Notes: generated by a model from the letters alone, not told the origin. 31,698 nt of DNA from UBA7672 sp038326205 (GCA_038326205.1 JBBQJV010000047.1:1-31698), one strand, 5' to 3'. Shown: positions 15,222 to 22,942, counted from the first letter of the stretch. Numbers and translations are program-made.

Positions 15222-16198
15222 TCGCAGTCGCCGCCGGCGCAATCCTCGCCTTCAATCTCGATCTCGATCGTCGCGTGGCCGATCCCGTGTGTTGCGCTGA
15301 GGCGCTCCTTGAGCTTCTCCACCACCGCCGGCCGTGCCACATCCTTCCGGATGCGCGCATGCAGCGTGATCATCGAGCGACGCCCATCCAGCGACCAGAG
15401 ATGCGCGTGATGGATATCGACCACGCCTTCGACGTTCTCCGAAAGGTCATGCGTCACATGCTCAAGGTTGATATTTCCCGGCGCGCCTTCCAATAGAATA
15501 TGCGCGCTCTCCGCTGTCAGCGACCAAGCCGATCGCAGGATGATCAGCGCCACGACCACCGACAGGATCGGATCTGCCTGGACCCAGCCCGTCGCCATGA
15601 TGACGCCCGCTGCGACAATCGCCGCCACCGATCCCAGCATGTCCCCCGCGATGTGGAGCAGAGCGCCGCGCACATTGAGATTGCCGTGATCCGCGCCATG
15701 CAGCACCGCGAACGATGCAATGTTGACCGCGAGCCCCGCGACCGCGACCCAAAGCATCAGGTTCGGCTCGACGAGATGCGGGTTGCTCAGCCGGACGATC
15801 GCCTCGACCACGATCCACAGCGCGATTGCAAACAGCGTCAGTCCGTTAACGAAAGCCGCCAGCACCGGAAAACGCCTGAACCCGAATGTCCGCGTCGATG
15901 TCGCCGGCCGCCGCGCCATGCGAAAGCCGATCCACGCGAGCGTCAGCGCGCCGAAATCCGACAGCATGTGTCCCGCGTCGGCAATCAGCGCCAGCGATCC
16001 TGCCAGCAGCCCGCCAACCAACTCCACGCCCATGAACGCGCCGGTCAGCAGCGCTGCAATCCCGATGCGCGATGCGTTGCGCTCATCGGCCTCATGATGA
16101 TGCGCATGGCCGTGGGAGTGCCCATGGTCATGCGCGTGGGCACGGCTTTTACCATGCCCGTGATCGTGTTCCTGCGCGTGTGCGTGATCGTGCGGCAT
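15218..16198 (-). CDS. Cation diffusion facilitator, probable zinc exporter (ZitB/CzcD type)
   Basis: A 326-residue inner-membrane antiporter that exports Zn2+ (or related divalent ions) in exchange for protons. The ATG at 16198 has AGGTGAG upstream; a GTG at 16207 is a weaker alternative. The first 36 residues hold 15 histidines, a metal-sensing or buffering tail. Six helices follow. The metal site in helix 2 is D74-x-x-x-... with LIADAGHMLSDF (H77 and D81), and in helix 5 HIAGDMLGS. The C-terminal cytoplasmic domain has VVDIHHAHLWSL, typical of the dimerising ferredoxin-like module. Two inverted repeats in the upstream region may be a metal-regulator operator. The gene is divergent from glk. 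Confidence 0.93.
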   Translation of the reverse strand: MPHDHAHAQEHDHGHGKSRAHAHDHGHSHGHAHHHEADERNASRIGIAALLTGAFMGVELVGGLLAGSLALIADAGHMLSDFGALTLAWIGFRMARRPATSTRTFGFRRFPVLAAFVNGLTLFAIALWIVVEAIVRLSNPHLVEPNLMLWVAVAGLAVNIASFAVLHGADHGNLNVRGALLHIAGDMLGSVAAIVAAGVIMATGWVQADPILSVVVALIILRSAWSLTAESAHILLEGAPGNINLEHVTHDLSENVEGVVDIHHAHLWSLDGRRSMITLHARIRKDVARPAVVEKLKERLSATHGIGHATIEIEIEGEDCAGGDCD

Positions 16199-16226
16199 CC
16201 CGCTCACCTACGCTGGCAGTCAAAGA

Positions 16227-16258
16227 GTTTCAAATGAAACCAACGCTATGATATAGCG
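16227..16258 (-). promoter_or_regulatory. Two adjacent palindromes upstream of the CDF zinc exporter, candidate operator
   Basis: GTTTCA-AA-TGAAAC at 16227-16240 and CGCTAT-GAT-ATAGCG at 16244-16258 are both perfect inverted repeats, separated by 3 bases, 29-60 bases upstream of the CDF start codon. The second contains ATAT/TATA-type bases usable as a -10 element on the minus strand. Their placement fits an operator for a metal-responsive regulator, but neither matches a consensus I can name. Confidence 0.4.
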
Positions 16259-16380
16259 GTCGAAACACAGTGCCCTGAATTCATCCATCAAGGCGAACGC
16301 ATCTAGACGTTGATTGTACGGCCGGCGCGCGATTGGATCATGATGGGCATCGTCCCTGCCGGGCATTGATTGCCCTTGTG

Positions 16381-16408
16381 TTGCGGACAGGGCCCACCCC
16401 TGCATAAG
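16381..16408 (+). promoter_or_regulatory. Candidate glk promoter giving a leaderless mRNA
   Basis: TTGCGG (16381-16386), a 16-base spacer and CATAAG (16403-16408) form a -35/-10 pair whose expected transcription start coincides with the glk ATG at 16417, within about a base or two. No Shine-Dalgarno sequence precedes that ATG, which agrees with leaderless translation. The match to consensus is partial. Confidence 0.35.
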
Positions 16409-16416
16409 TTCACTGC

Positions 16417-17391
16417 ATGAAGACCGAGACAATCCTGGTGGGTGACGCAGGCGGCACCAATGTCCGCTTCGCGCTGGCGCATGTCGATGGCGGCCACATA
16501 ACCATCTCCACACTCTGGAAGCGTCCGGGCGCGGATTACGCAACATTCGCAGTCGCGCTCGACGCTTTTCTTGCCGAGACACGGCCGGAGTATGCCGGCG
16601 CGGCCTTCGGTTTCGCCGGCGCCGTGCGCGCAGGCCAGGTCGACATGCTCAACCGCAGCTGGTCCGTCGATAGCCGCGATCTCAAGGCCCAGTTGCGGCT
16701 CGATCGGGTCGTCATGGTCAACGACTTCTTCGCCATGGCCCGCTCCGCTGCTGAACTGGGCGCAGACGATGTGGCCGAAATCGCGCAGGGCGATGCAGAT
16801 CCGCGTGGCTCGATCGCAGTCGGGGGTCCGGGCACCGGCTTTGGCGTCGCCGTGCTGCGCCGCGTGCGCGATGGCTGGGTCGTCGTAGCGGGGGAGGGGG
16901 GCCATCAGGCTTTTGCGCCGCAGGCGGAGATCGACTGGCGGGTTGCTGAACGTCTGCGTGCGCGTGGCATCTATGTTTCGAACGAGATCGTCACCGCCGG
17001 CGCCGGCTTCGAGCAGACGCGCGCCGCGCTTGCCGAAGTTATGGGCGTCGCTGATCCGAAACTCCCGCAGGCGAGCATAATCGCCAGCGCCGAACGCGGC
17101 GATCCGTTTGCGCTGGAATTCTGCCGCCTGCGCGCCAACACGGTGATGACCGCGATGGGCAATACCGCGCTCGCCAGCGACGCCACTGGCGGCGTCTATC
17201 TTGCAGGCGGCGTCTCGCAGCACCTCGCGCCGTGGCTAAAGGAAAAATCCGCCCTCGACCGCTTCTACAGCCGCGGTCCCCGCACCAGCCTCCTCAGCCG
17301 CATCGCCATCCGCCTCATCACCAGCGAGACCGCGCCCCTCGCGGGCGCTGCTCACCTCTGGCTCGATGAACGCGACCGCGGTTGGCTCTGA
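16417..17391 (+). CDS. glk: Glucokinase
   Basis: A 324-residue enzyme that phosphorylates glucose with ATP at entry to the Entner-Doudoroff/glycolytic routes. It is close to the usual 320 residues of the bacterial Glk (ROK-distinct) family. It opens with the phosphate loop LVGDAGGTNVRFAL (residues 7-20). Further on come FGFAGAV, the catalytic-aspartate segment MVNDFFAMA (about 100-108), GPGTGFGVAVL, GEGGHQAFAP (the glucose-contacting Glu/His region) and the adenosine loop VYLAGGVSQ near 265-273. No ribosome site is seen before the ATG. The gene diverges from the CDF exporter and converges on the broken comM. Confidence 0.95.
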   Translation: MKTETILVGDAGGTNVRFALAHVDGGHITISTLWKRPGADYATFAVALDAFLAETRPEYAGAAFGFAGAVRAGQVDMLNRSWSVDSRDLKAQLRLDRVVMVNDFFAMARSAAELGADDVAEIAQGDADPRGSIAVGGPGTGFGVAVLRRVRDGWVVVAGEGGHQAFAPQAEIDWRVAERLRARGIYVSNEIVTAGAGFEQTRAALAEVMGVADPKLPQASIIASAERGDPFALEFCRLRANTVMTAMGNTALASDATGGVYLAGGVSQHLAPWLKEKSALDRFYSRGPRTSLLSRIAIRLITSETAPLAGAAHLWLDERDRGWL

Positions 17392-17454
17392 GCATCCTTC
17401 GAACCAAGTCACGATCGCCGATGCGCCCATCCGCGCCGCCATGGCAGGGCGGCA

Positions 17455-18945
17455 GCGATAGGTCAGCGCTTCGGCTGCGTGAATGCGCGCAACATTTGTG
17501 GCGCCATCGAGATCCCCAATCGTGCGCGCGACTTTCAGAACACGGTAATAGGCGCTGGCAGACGGCGCCATCTGCTCGGCCGCCTTCGCCACCAGTGCGC
17601 GGGCGCTGTCATCGAGCCTGCAGAACACCTCGATGTCCGAACCTGGGTTATTGGCATTGATGGCCCGCCGGCGCGCATCGCTCTTGCCATAACGCTTGAG
17701 CTGAATGTCGCGCGCTTTGCGACGCGTGCGGCGGCTTCCGCGGCGCCTTCGGCTGCTGTGGGCAAGGCGAGGTCGGTTGCTGTGACCTGCGCCACGTCCA
17801 CAAAGAGATCGATGCGATCGAGGAAGGGGCTGGAGATGCGCGAGAAATAGTTGGTCTGGCAGGACGGACCTTTGCGGCACTGAAAGGCGCGGGGTCCCCT
17901 ACCGCATTTGCGGGGGTTCGCTGCGGCTGCAAGATGGAAATGGGCATGGACCACGGATATGCAGGCTGGCGCGGGAGATTGCAGCGTCAAAATTTTCGAG
18001 GGGCTGACGGAGGCTATCCAGAATCTGGGCCGTGAACTCCGGCAGTTCGTCCAGAAACAGAATTTCGTGTTGGGTCATCGACACTTCGCCCGGCTTCGCG
18101 CGGATGCCGCCGCCAACCAAGGCGGGCATCGAGGCCGAATGGTGCGGTGCACGCAATGAGCGCGGACGCGACAGCTGTCCACGTTCCAACAGGCCCGCGA
18201 TCGAATGGATCTGGCTGACTTCGAAAAGCTCCCGCGCAGAAAGGGGCGATAGCGGGCCGGGCATGCGTTGCGCCAGCATGGATTTGCCTGAACCGGTTGG
18301 ACCGATCATCAGGAGGTTGTGAGCGCCGGGAGCTGCGATTTCCAGCGCGCGCTTGGCGCCTTCGTGACCTTTCACGTCGCGCAGGTCTGGCGGCGGAGGC
18401 GTTTCGGCCAAAGGCCCGGAGCGCGCGGGCATGATCGGACGCGTGCCATTGAGGTCGTTCACCAGCGTGATGAGATTTGGCGCGGCGAGAACCGTGCCGC
18501 CCGAGCCTGCGGCCTCAGGTCCGCACGAAGCCGGACACACCAGCGCCATTTCTGCACTTTCGGCGCCCATTGCAGTGGGCAGGGCGCCAGCTGTCTGTGC
18601 GAGACCGCCATCCAGCGCGAGTTCGCCAATGGCGGCAACGCCTTCGAGACTATCGCGTGGAGTGACGCCGATAGTGGCGCGGATGGCGAGCGCGATGGCA
18701 AGATCGTAGTGGCGGCCTTCCTTCGGCAGGTCCGCCGGCGCGAGGATTGCCAGCGTAGGTTCAGGCGGCAGGGATTGCCCCAGCGTTGAGAAAGAGGCCC
18801 GCACACGCTCGCGGCTTTCACCCACGGCCTTCTCAGGCAGTCAGGCAATGTTGAAGGCGTTGGCGCGGCCCGGCAGCTGCACCTGCAAGTCGATGGGACG
18901 CGCATCGACGCCTTCGAACGCAAAGGCGGCAATGCGGCTGATCAT
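17455..18945 (-). pseudogene. comM: comM/yifB (Mg-chelatase-like AAA+ protein), inactivated by one stop and two frameshifts
   Basis: ComM is a hexameric AAA+ branch-migration helicase used in natural transformation, normally about 500 residues. Here the sequence runs from ATG 18945 (MISRIAAFAFEGVDARPIDLQ) to ALTYR at 17455, but not in one frame. A TGA at 18843-18841 sits where the family has the Gly of 'F-x-I-V-G-L-P'; the same frame continues LPEKAVGESRERVR. Around 17950-17957 an apparent extra G shifts the frame before AAAANPRKCG, and around 17708-17720 an apparent missing base in a CGCGCG run shifts it again before RDIQLKRYG. Walker A GPTGSGKS, HHSASMPALVGGG and Walker B LFLDELPE remain readable. 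The family NPC has become NPR. No stop occurs in the last frame until 17236, inside glk antisense. Confidence 0.88.
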
Positions 18946-19101
18946 CGGCCCGTCCCCGCTCCGTTCTGGCGCCCCGCGGGAGATGCGAATGGCTATTCCG
19001 AAGGAACGTTTCAAGAACTGAACGTGTGGGTCTGAAAGATTCATCCCTTTGCGCATGAATGCGAACTCGCAGAGTGTCGTGAGTTTGCGGAGGGGTTGTT
19101 G

Positions 19102-19491
19102 TTGAGACGGATTGTCAGCGCCGGTTTCAGTGTCGCCGTGGTCGCGTGTGCCGCGACGCCTGCGCACGCGACAGAATTTCTGCGCGCAATCGAAGACGTG
19201 CCACTGGTCGCAGGGCTGACGGAGAATGCCGATCCGGTGGTGTTCGAAAGCGACCAGGGTCGCGTCGTGCGCACGTCAGCTGAAGGAAATGTCAGCAGCG
19301 TGCAGGTTTCGACATTCTACGCGCAGACGCTTCCCGCACTCGGCTGGAAGGCTGTGGTTGGCGAGGCTGGTGTGTTCGAACGCGAGAGCGAGCGGCTTTC
19401 CCTGCGTGTGCGCGAGCCGGCGAACAACGCTCCCGTGCGCGTCGAGTTCGAACTCGTCGTGAAGCTCGCCTCTTCGCGTTTGCCGGAGTAA
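19102..19491 (+). CDS. Small exported protein of unknown function
   Basis: A protein of about 129 residues with no recognised family. Three in-frame TTG codons (19096, 19099, 19102) follow GGAGGGG (19089-19095). The third has the best spacing, so I place the start there; no ATG or GTG is better placed. The opening MRRIVSAGFSVAVVACAATPAHA is a Sec signal peptide ending AHA. The mature part has a conserved-looking order: FLRAIEDVPLVAGL, then E-x-x-x-x-VFESDQGRVV, SVQVSTFYAQTLPALGW, and a final strand ERLSLRVRE. Small periplasmic proteins of this shape are frequent in alphaproteobacteria. It precedes the enoyl-CoA hydratase gene by 41 bases. Confidence 0.7.
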   Translation: MRRIVSAGFSVAVVACAATPAHATEFLRAIEDVPLVAGLTENADPVVFESDQGRVVRTSAEGNVSSVQVSTFYAQTLPALGWKAVVGEAGVFERESERLSLRVREPANNAPVRVEFELVVKLASSRLPE

Positions 19492-19532
19492 GCCCTTCTC
19501 CAGAAGAACTGCCCAAGATACTGGAGGATGCT

Positions 19533-20309
19533 ATGGCTTACGAAACGCTGCTGGTGGAAACCGATGGCCCGGTCGGGATCATCACGCTGAACCGCCCCGA
19601 CGCGCTGAACGCGCTGTCTTCCAAGCTCTGCAATGAGGTTTGCGACCAGCTGAATGCGTGGGCAAAGGACGCTGGCGTCCGCTGCGTGATCATCACTGGC
19701 GCAGGGCGGGCGTTTGCGGCGGGGGCCGACATCAAGGAGATGGCCCCGCAGTCCTATATGGACGTCTACCTGAACGACATGTTCGCGGCCTTCGAGACAA
19801 CGATCTCGGCGTTCCGCAAGCCGATTATTGCGGCGGTGAACGGGTTTGCGCTGGGGGGAGGGTGCGAGCTGGCGATGTTGTGCGATTTCATCCTGGCGTC
19901 CGAGACCGCAAAGTTCGGGCAGCCGGAGATCAACCTTGGCGTGATGCCGGGTATTGGCGGCACGCAGCGGCTCACCCGGCTGGTCGGCAAGTCCAAGTCG
20001 ATGGAGATGTGCCTGACCGGCCGTATGATGGACGCTGCGGAAGCCGAACGGGCAGGTCTCGCCTCGCGCGTCCTTCCGGCCGACAAGCTCATGGAAGAGG
20101 CCAAAAAAGCCGCGCACAAGATTGCTGCGGCCTCCCTCCCGATCGCCATGATGACCAAGGAAACCGTTAATGCGGCCTACGAAACCACCCTCAGCCAGGG
20201 GCTGAAGTTCGAAAGGCGGCTGTTCCACGCGATGTTCGGCACCGAGGACCAGAAGGAAGGAATGGCCGCTTTCGTCGACAAGCGGCCCGCCGCGTTCAAG
20301 AACCGGTGA
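19533..20309 (+). CDS. Enoyl-CoA hydratase
   Basis: A 258-residue crotonase-fold enzyme that adds water to 2-trans-enoyl-CoA in beta-oxidation. ATG 19533 follows GGAGG. The crotonase hallmarks are complete: oxyanion residues in FAAGADIKEM (61-70) and NGFALGGG (103-110), and the two catalytic glutamates E112 (GCELAM) and E132 (GQPEINLG), 20 residues apart as in mitochondrial hydratase. PGIGGTQRL (139-147) and a C-terminal helix ending FVDKRPAAFKNR match typical short-chain hydratases. A gene of this kind upstream of rpsT and dnaA fits a lineage-conserved order rather than a functional link. Confidence 0.95.
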   Translation: MAYETLLVETDGPVGIITLNRPDALNALSSKLCNEVCDQLNAWAKDAGVRCVIITGAGRAFAAGADIKEMAPQSYMDVYLNDMFAAFETTISAFRKPIIAAVNGFALGGGCELAMLCDFILASETAKFGQPEINLGVMPGIGGTQRLTRLVGKSKSMEMCLTGRMMDAAEAERAGLASRVLPADKLMEEAKKAAHKIAAASLPIAMMTKETVNAAYETTLSQGLKFERRLFHAMFGTEDQKEGMAAFVDKRPAAFKNR

Positions 20310-20380
20310 TGCGGGACACTTGAGAAAGGCGTGATTCAAGCGGTCTTGCGGTTATCGCGTGAAATCGTGCGCCACCCGAA

Positions 20381-20407
20381 TTGACCGCCTCTGGCGACGC
20401 TGATAAG
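20381..20407 (+). promoter_or_regulatory. Candidate rpsT promoter
   Basis: TTGACC (20381-20386) and GATAAG (20402-20407), separated by 15 bases, lie 64 bases before the rpsT start. The -35 differs from TTGACA at one base and the -10 from TATAAT at two. It is the best promoter-like pair in the enoyl-CoA hydratase-rpsT gap. Confidence 0.4.
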
Positions 20408-20470
20408 AGGCCGCTCCCCAAAACTCCGACGGTATCGTCAGGGCCAGGGCAAACGGAGCTTGGAAGACCT

Positions 20471-20737
20471 ATGGCCAATACGAAATCCGCCAAGAAAATG
20501 GTGCGCAAGATCGCCCGGCGGACTGAGGTCAATAAATCGCGCAAGTCGCGTATCCGCACCTTCATCCGGAAGGTCGAGGAAGCCGTTACGTCAGGCGATC
20601 AGAAAATCGCGATCACGGCGCTCAAGGCCGCCGAGCCTGAAATCATGCGCGGCGTGACCGTTGGCGTCCTGCACAAGAACACGGCATCGCGCAAAGTCTC
20701 GCGCCTCGCCGCTCGCGTCAAAGGCATGGCCGCCTAA
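20471..20737 (+). CDS. rpsT: 30S ribosomal protein S20
   Basis: An 88-residue, lysine/arginine-rich helical protein that binds 16S rRNA early in small-subunit assembly. MANTKSAKKMVRKIARR at the start is diagnostic, and the tail KNTASRKVSRLAARVKGM matches the family's C-terminal helix. The ATG at 20471 gives the standard N-terminus; an in-frame upstream start at 20381 overlaps the promoter and is rejected. It sits immediately before dnaA, as in Caulobacter. A hairpin with a T-run downstream probably ends its transcript. Confidence 0.97.
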   Translation: MANTKSAKKMVRKIARRTEVNKSRKSRIRTFIRKVEEAVTSGDQKIAITALKAAEPEIMRGVTVGVLHKNTASRKVSRLAARVKGMAA

Positions 20738-20794
20738 GACGCGCAGCGCCCGTGATTTCGGGGTTGCTTTCCACCTTCCTTCGCAGTTGAATTC

Positions 20795-20831
20795 ACACGC
20801 TGGCGCGCACCAGCGTGTTGAAGCGTTTTTT
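20795..20831 (+). terminator. Probable rpsT terminator
   Basis: ACACGCTGG (20795-20803) and CCAGCGTGT (20810-20818) form a perfect 9-bp stem around a CGCGCA loop, and six T residues end at 20831. Seven bases separate the stem from the T-run, longer than ideal, so efficiency is uncertain. Confidence 0.55.
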
Positions 20832-21162
20832 CATGCGTGTATTCGTCCGCATACGGATGAATGCAGTTGCAGCATAGTTGCGTTCATTCCGATCATTGTT
20901 TGTTTATCCGCGAGCGATGCTCAAGTTTTTCAATGAATCCAGTGGCAAGTCTTGGCATGACGGATTCATGAAAAATAATTCGTCTGCTGCGGCAGATGAG
21001 TCGGTTGACGGCTCGCCTCGTTGGGACAAAAACTCAACTCTGTAGCGAGTAACCCATCCTTCGTTCGAACACGTTCTGCGGCTCCGGGGCTGGAGCCGAC
21101 GAGAACTTTTTGTGTCCGAAAAGACAAGGGGGGCATCGCCTGAGAAGGGTAGATAAGGGGCC
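20832..21162 (+). promoter_or_regulatory. dnaA upstream region with three clustered GANTC sites
   Basis: No gene is visible here. GANTC sequences, the target of the alphaproteobacterial methylase CcrM, occur at 20935 (GAATC), 20963 (GATTC) and 20998 (GAGTC), all within 68 bases. The first two lie inside an 8-bp inverted repeat, ATGAATCC (20933-20940) and GGATTCAT (20962-20969). A hairpin, ATTCGTCCG-CATA-CGGATGAAT, spans 20841-20862. One weak DnaA-box-like word (TTATCCGCG, near 20903) is present, but I found no exact TTATNCACA. No promoter could be fixed with confidence. AAGGGG just before 21163 serves as the ribosome site. Confidence 0.5.
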
Positions 21163-22692
21163 ATGATGAACAAACAAAACACCACGCGTTTTTCTCCCGG
21201 CGGTGCTGGCGGAGCGCCGCGCGCGGTTGATCTCAGCCAACCGGGCAGGGCGTCCGCGACCGCCGGGACGACGGACGAGCAAATCCCCGCAATCTGGGAA
21301 ACGGCGCGCGCGCTGCTGCGTCGTCGGCTCGGTGGTGCGAAGTTCGATACCTGGCTGTCGGGCCTTGAGCTTGTCGCCGAAGTGAATGGCGAAATTCTTC
21401 TCTCCGCGGCCAGCGAGCATGAGCGCGCGCGCGTCGAGGCTGACTACGGCCACTTCATCCAGCAAGCCTGGGAACAGGCGGATCGCAGCGGTCGCCGCGT
21501 ACGCATCGAAGCATGCGATCGTATTTCCAATGAAGTGATGGCGCTTGCGCGCGTTAGCCAGCCGACCAAGTCAGGCGACGAAATGGCATTCGACGAAGAC
21601 ACCGGCGCGTTTGCCGCCCCGTCCGGCGGATCAGATGAAGAAGCGCCGACGCTAGAGAACTTCATGGTTGGAGATTCCAACCGCGTAGCCTTCGGCCTTG
21701 CGCGCCGTCTGGCAATCGGCGCTGGCGTTTCAGCCAACGTCGTGACGATCGTCGGGCCGCACGGCGTCGGCAAATCGCACCTCCTCAAAGGCATCGAAGC
21801 CGCTCTGCGCACGACGCGCGGGGAAGGCAGCGTGCTCTATATGAGCTCGGAGGATTTCACAGTCGCGTTCGTCGATGGCGTCAAACGCAAGGACACCTCG
21901 GACCTGCGCACGCTGGTGCGGCGCGCCAAGGTCGTGCTGCTCGACGATTTTCAGTTCATCTGCTCGAAGCCGGGCACGCTGGTTGAGTTCTTCTCGCACC
22001 TGCGCGCCGTCGTCTCGAACGGCGGGGTTGTGGTTCTCGCTTGCGATCAGACACCCGCCCTGATCGACCAGCTCGACGACCGCATGCGTGACGAGATCCA
22101 TGGCGGCGTGATCGCCCAGATGGACCTGCCCGAGCGCAATCTGCGCCGGGAGATCCTCCGCGCCCGTGTCGACTCGGTGGCCAAGGCTGCCGCAGCGATC
22201 GATACGGAGTTCGACCTGACAGAAGAGTGGATCGACCTTCTGGCGGATCGCCTGCCGGCGTCCGGCCGTGCTCTGTGCGGCGCCGTCCGCAACGTCTATT
22301 GCAACACCGTGCTGGCCGGCAAACCGCTGGACAAGGCTGCGGTCGAGAGTTCGATCCAGCTCCAGATGGGTGGAGCGCCTTCGCGCGCGCCACGGATCGA
22401 CACGATCAAGGACGTGACGGCGAAGGCCTATGGCGTCACCAAGAACGAGCTGGAATCCGCCTGCCGGAAGCGCCAATATGCCCTGCCGCGCCAGTATGCG
22501 ATGTATCTGAGCCGCCAGCTGACCAAGTGCTCCTACCCGCAGATCGGCCGGATGTTCGGAGATCGGGACCATACCACGGTACTTTTTGCCTACCGGAAAA
22601 TCGCGGCAATGGTTGCCTCGAACGAAGCCATGGCCGACGAGCTGCGCCAGCTGGAACAGCGCATCATGGCCGATCCGCGCAACACGCGCTGA
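21163..22692 (+). CDS. dnaA: Chromosomal replication initiator DnaA (divergent)
   Basis: A 509-residue AAA+ initiator that binds DnaA boxes and opens the origin. Domain I is at about 43-115 (IWETARALLRRRLGGAKFDTWL in shortened form), followed by an acidic linker (138-165). The AAA+ core begins LENFMVGDSNR. Walker A is GPHGVGKS (198-205) instead of the usual GGVGLGKT, and Walker B is LLDDFQFI (259-266). Sensor 1 is ACDQTP, and the sensor 2 arginine is R369. In box VII the usual 'RLRSRF-x-x-GL' is DRMRDEIHGGV, so the arginine-finger position is E311. The DNA-binding domain is well kept, including the signature GDRDHTTVLFAYRKI (466-480). The 15-bp tandem repeat begins across its stop codon. Confidence 0.95.
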   Translation: MMNKQNTTRFSPGGAGGAPRAVDLSQPGRASATAGTTDEQIPAIWETARALLRRRLGGAKFDTWLSGLELVAEVNGEILLSAASEHERARVEADYGHFIQQAWEQADRSGRRVRIEACDRISNEVMALARVSQPTKSGDEMAFDEDTGAFAAPSGGSDEEAPTLENFMVGDSNRVAFGLARRLAIGAGVSANVVTIVGPHGVGKSHLLKGIEAALRTTRGEGSVLYMSSEDFTVAFVDGVKRKDTSDLRTLVRRAKVVLLDDFQFICSKPGTLVEFFSHLRAVVSNGGVVVLACDQTPALIDQLDDRMRDEIHGGVIAQMDLPERNLRREILRARVDSVAKAAAAIDTEFDLTEEWIDLLADRLPASGRALCGAVRNVYCNTVLAGKPLDKAAVESSIQLQMGGAPSRAPRIDTIKDVTAKAYGVTKNELESACRKRQYALPRQYAMYLSRQLTKCSYPQIGRMFGDRDHTTVLFAYRKIAAMVASNEAMADELRQLEQRIMADPRNTR

Positions 22693-22717
22693 TCGGTTCC
22701 AGGCTGATCGGTTCCAG
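22688..22717 (+). repeat. Perfect 15-bp tandem duplication at the dnaA stop codon
   Basis: GCTGATCGGTTCCAG occurs twice head to tail, at 22688-22702 and 22703-22717, with no mismatch. The first copy contains the dnaA TGA (22690-22692); in the second the same TGA is noncoding. This looks like a recent slippage or duplication event. Confidence 0.9.
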
Positions 22718-22770
22718 TCCGGGAAAAGGTTCCCTAACGCGCTAAAGCCCTCCTTTGGCGCCTCCAAATT

Positions 22771-22893
22771 AGGGCGGGCCTGTTGATAGGGGGGCAGTTG
22801 GCCCTCAACAGGCCTTTCCGCGGCGCGGCAATCCGCTAATGTCTCGGCCCGCCCTTGTCCCTGATTGGGGGCAGGGCGGGCCGAAATCTTTTT
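22771..22893 (+). promoter_or_regulatory. Candidate transcription attenuator between dnaA and dnaN
   Basis: Four segments can pair in exclusive ways. Segment 1 has AGGGCGGGCC (22771-22780) overlapping GGCCTGTTGA (22777-22786). Segment 2 is TCAACAGGCC (22805-22814), a perfect partner for the latter. Segment 3 is CGGCCCGCCCT (22845-22855). Segment 4 is AGGGCGGGCCG (22873-22883), a perfect 11-bp partner for segment 3, followed after five bases by TTTTT (22889-22893). Segments 1 and 4 share an identical 10-mer, so segment 3 can pair with either. Pairing 1:2 frees 3:4 (terminator-like); pairing 1:3 blocks it. The structure precedes dnaN by 50 bases. Function is inferred only from the layout. Confidence 0.6.
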
Positions 22894-22942
22894 GGCAAGC
22901 GGCAGGCGCCAACCGGGCGCAGACTGACAGGAACCGGGCAAC

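Noticed and set aside
15500..16237. 245-residue plus-strand frame antisense to the CDF gene
   Set aside because: It is Arg/Gln-rich with no domain; the minus-strand CDF transporter is unambiguous.
18841..18843. TGA in comM as a recoded (selenocysteine or read-through) codon
   Set aside because: The aligned residue in the family is Gly, no recoding element is apparent, and two frameshifts also break the gene; decay is simpler.
20738..21162. Replication origin upstream of dnaA
   Set aside because: No exact DnaA box was found by eye and no AT-rich unwinding region with repeated 9-mers. In related alphaproteobacteria the origin lies elsewhere (near hemE).
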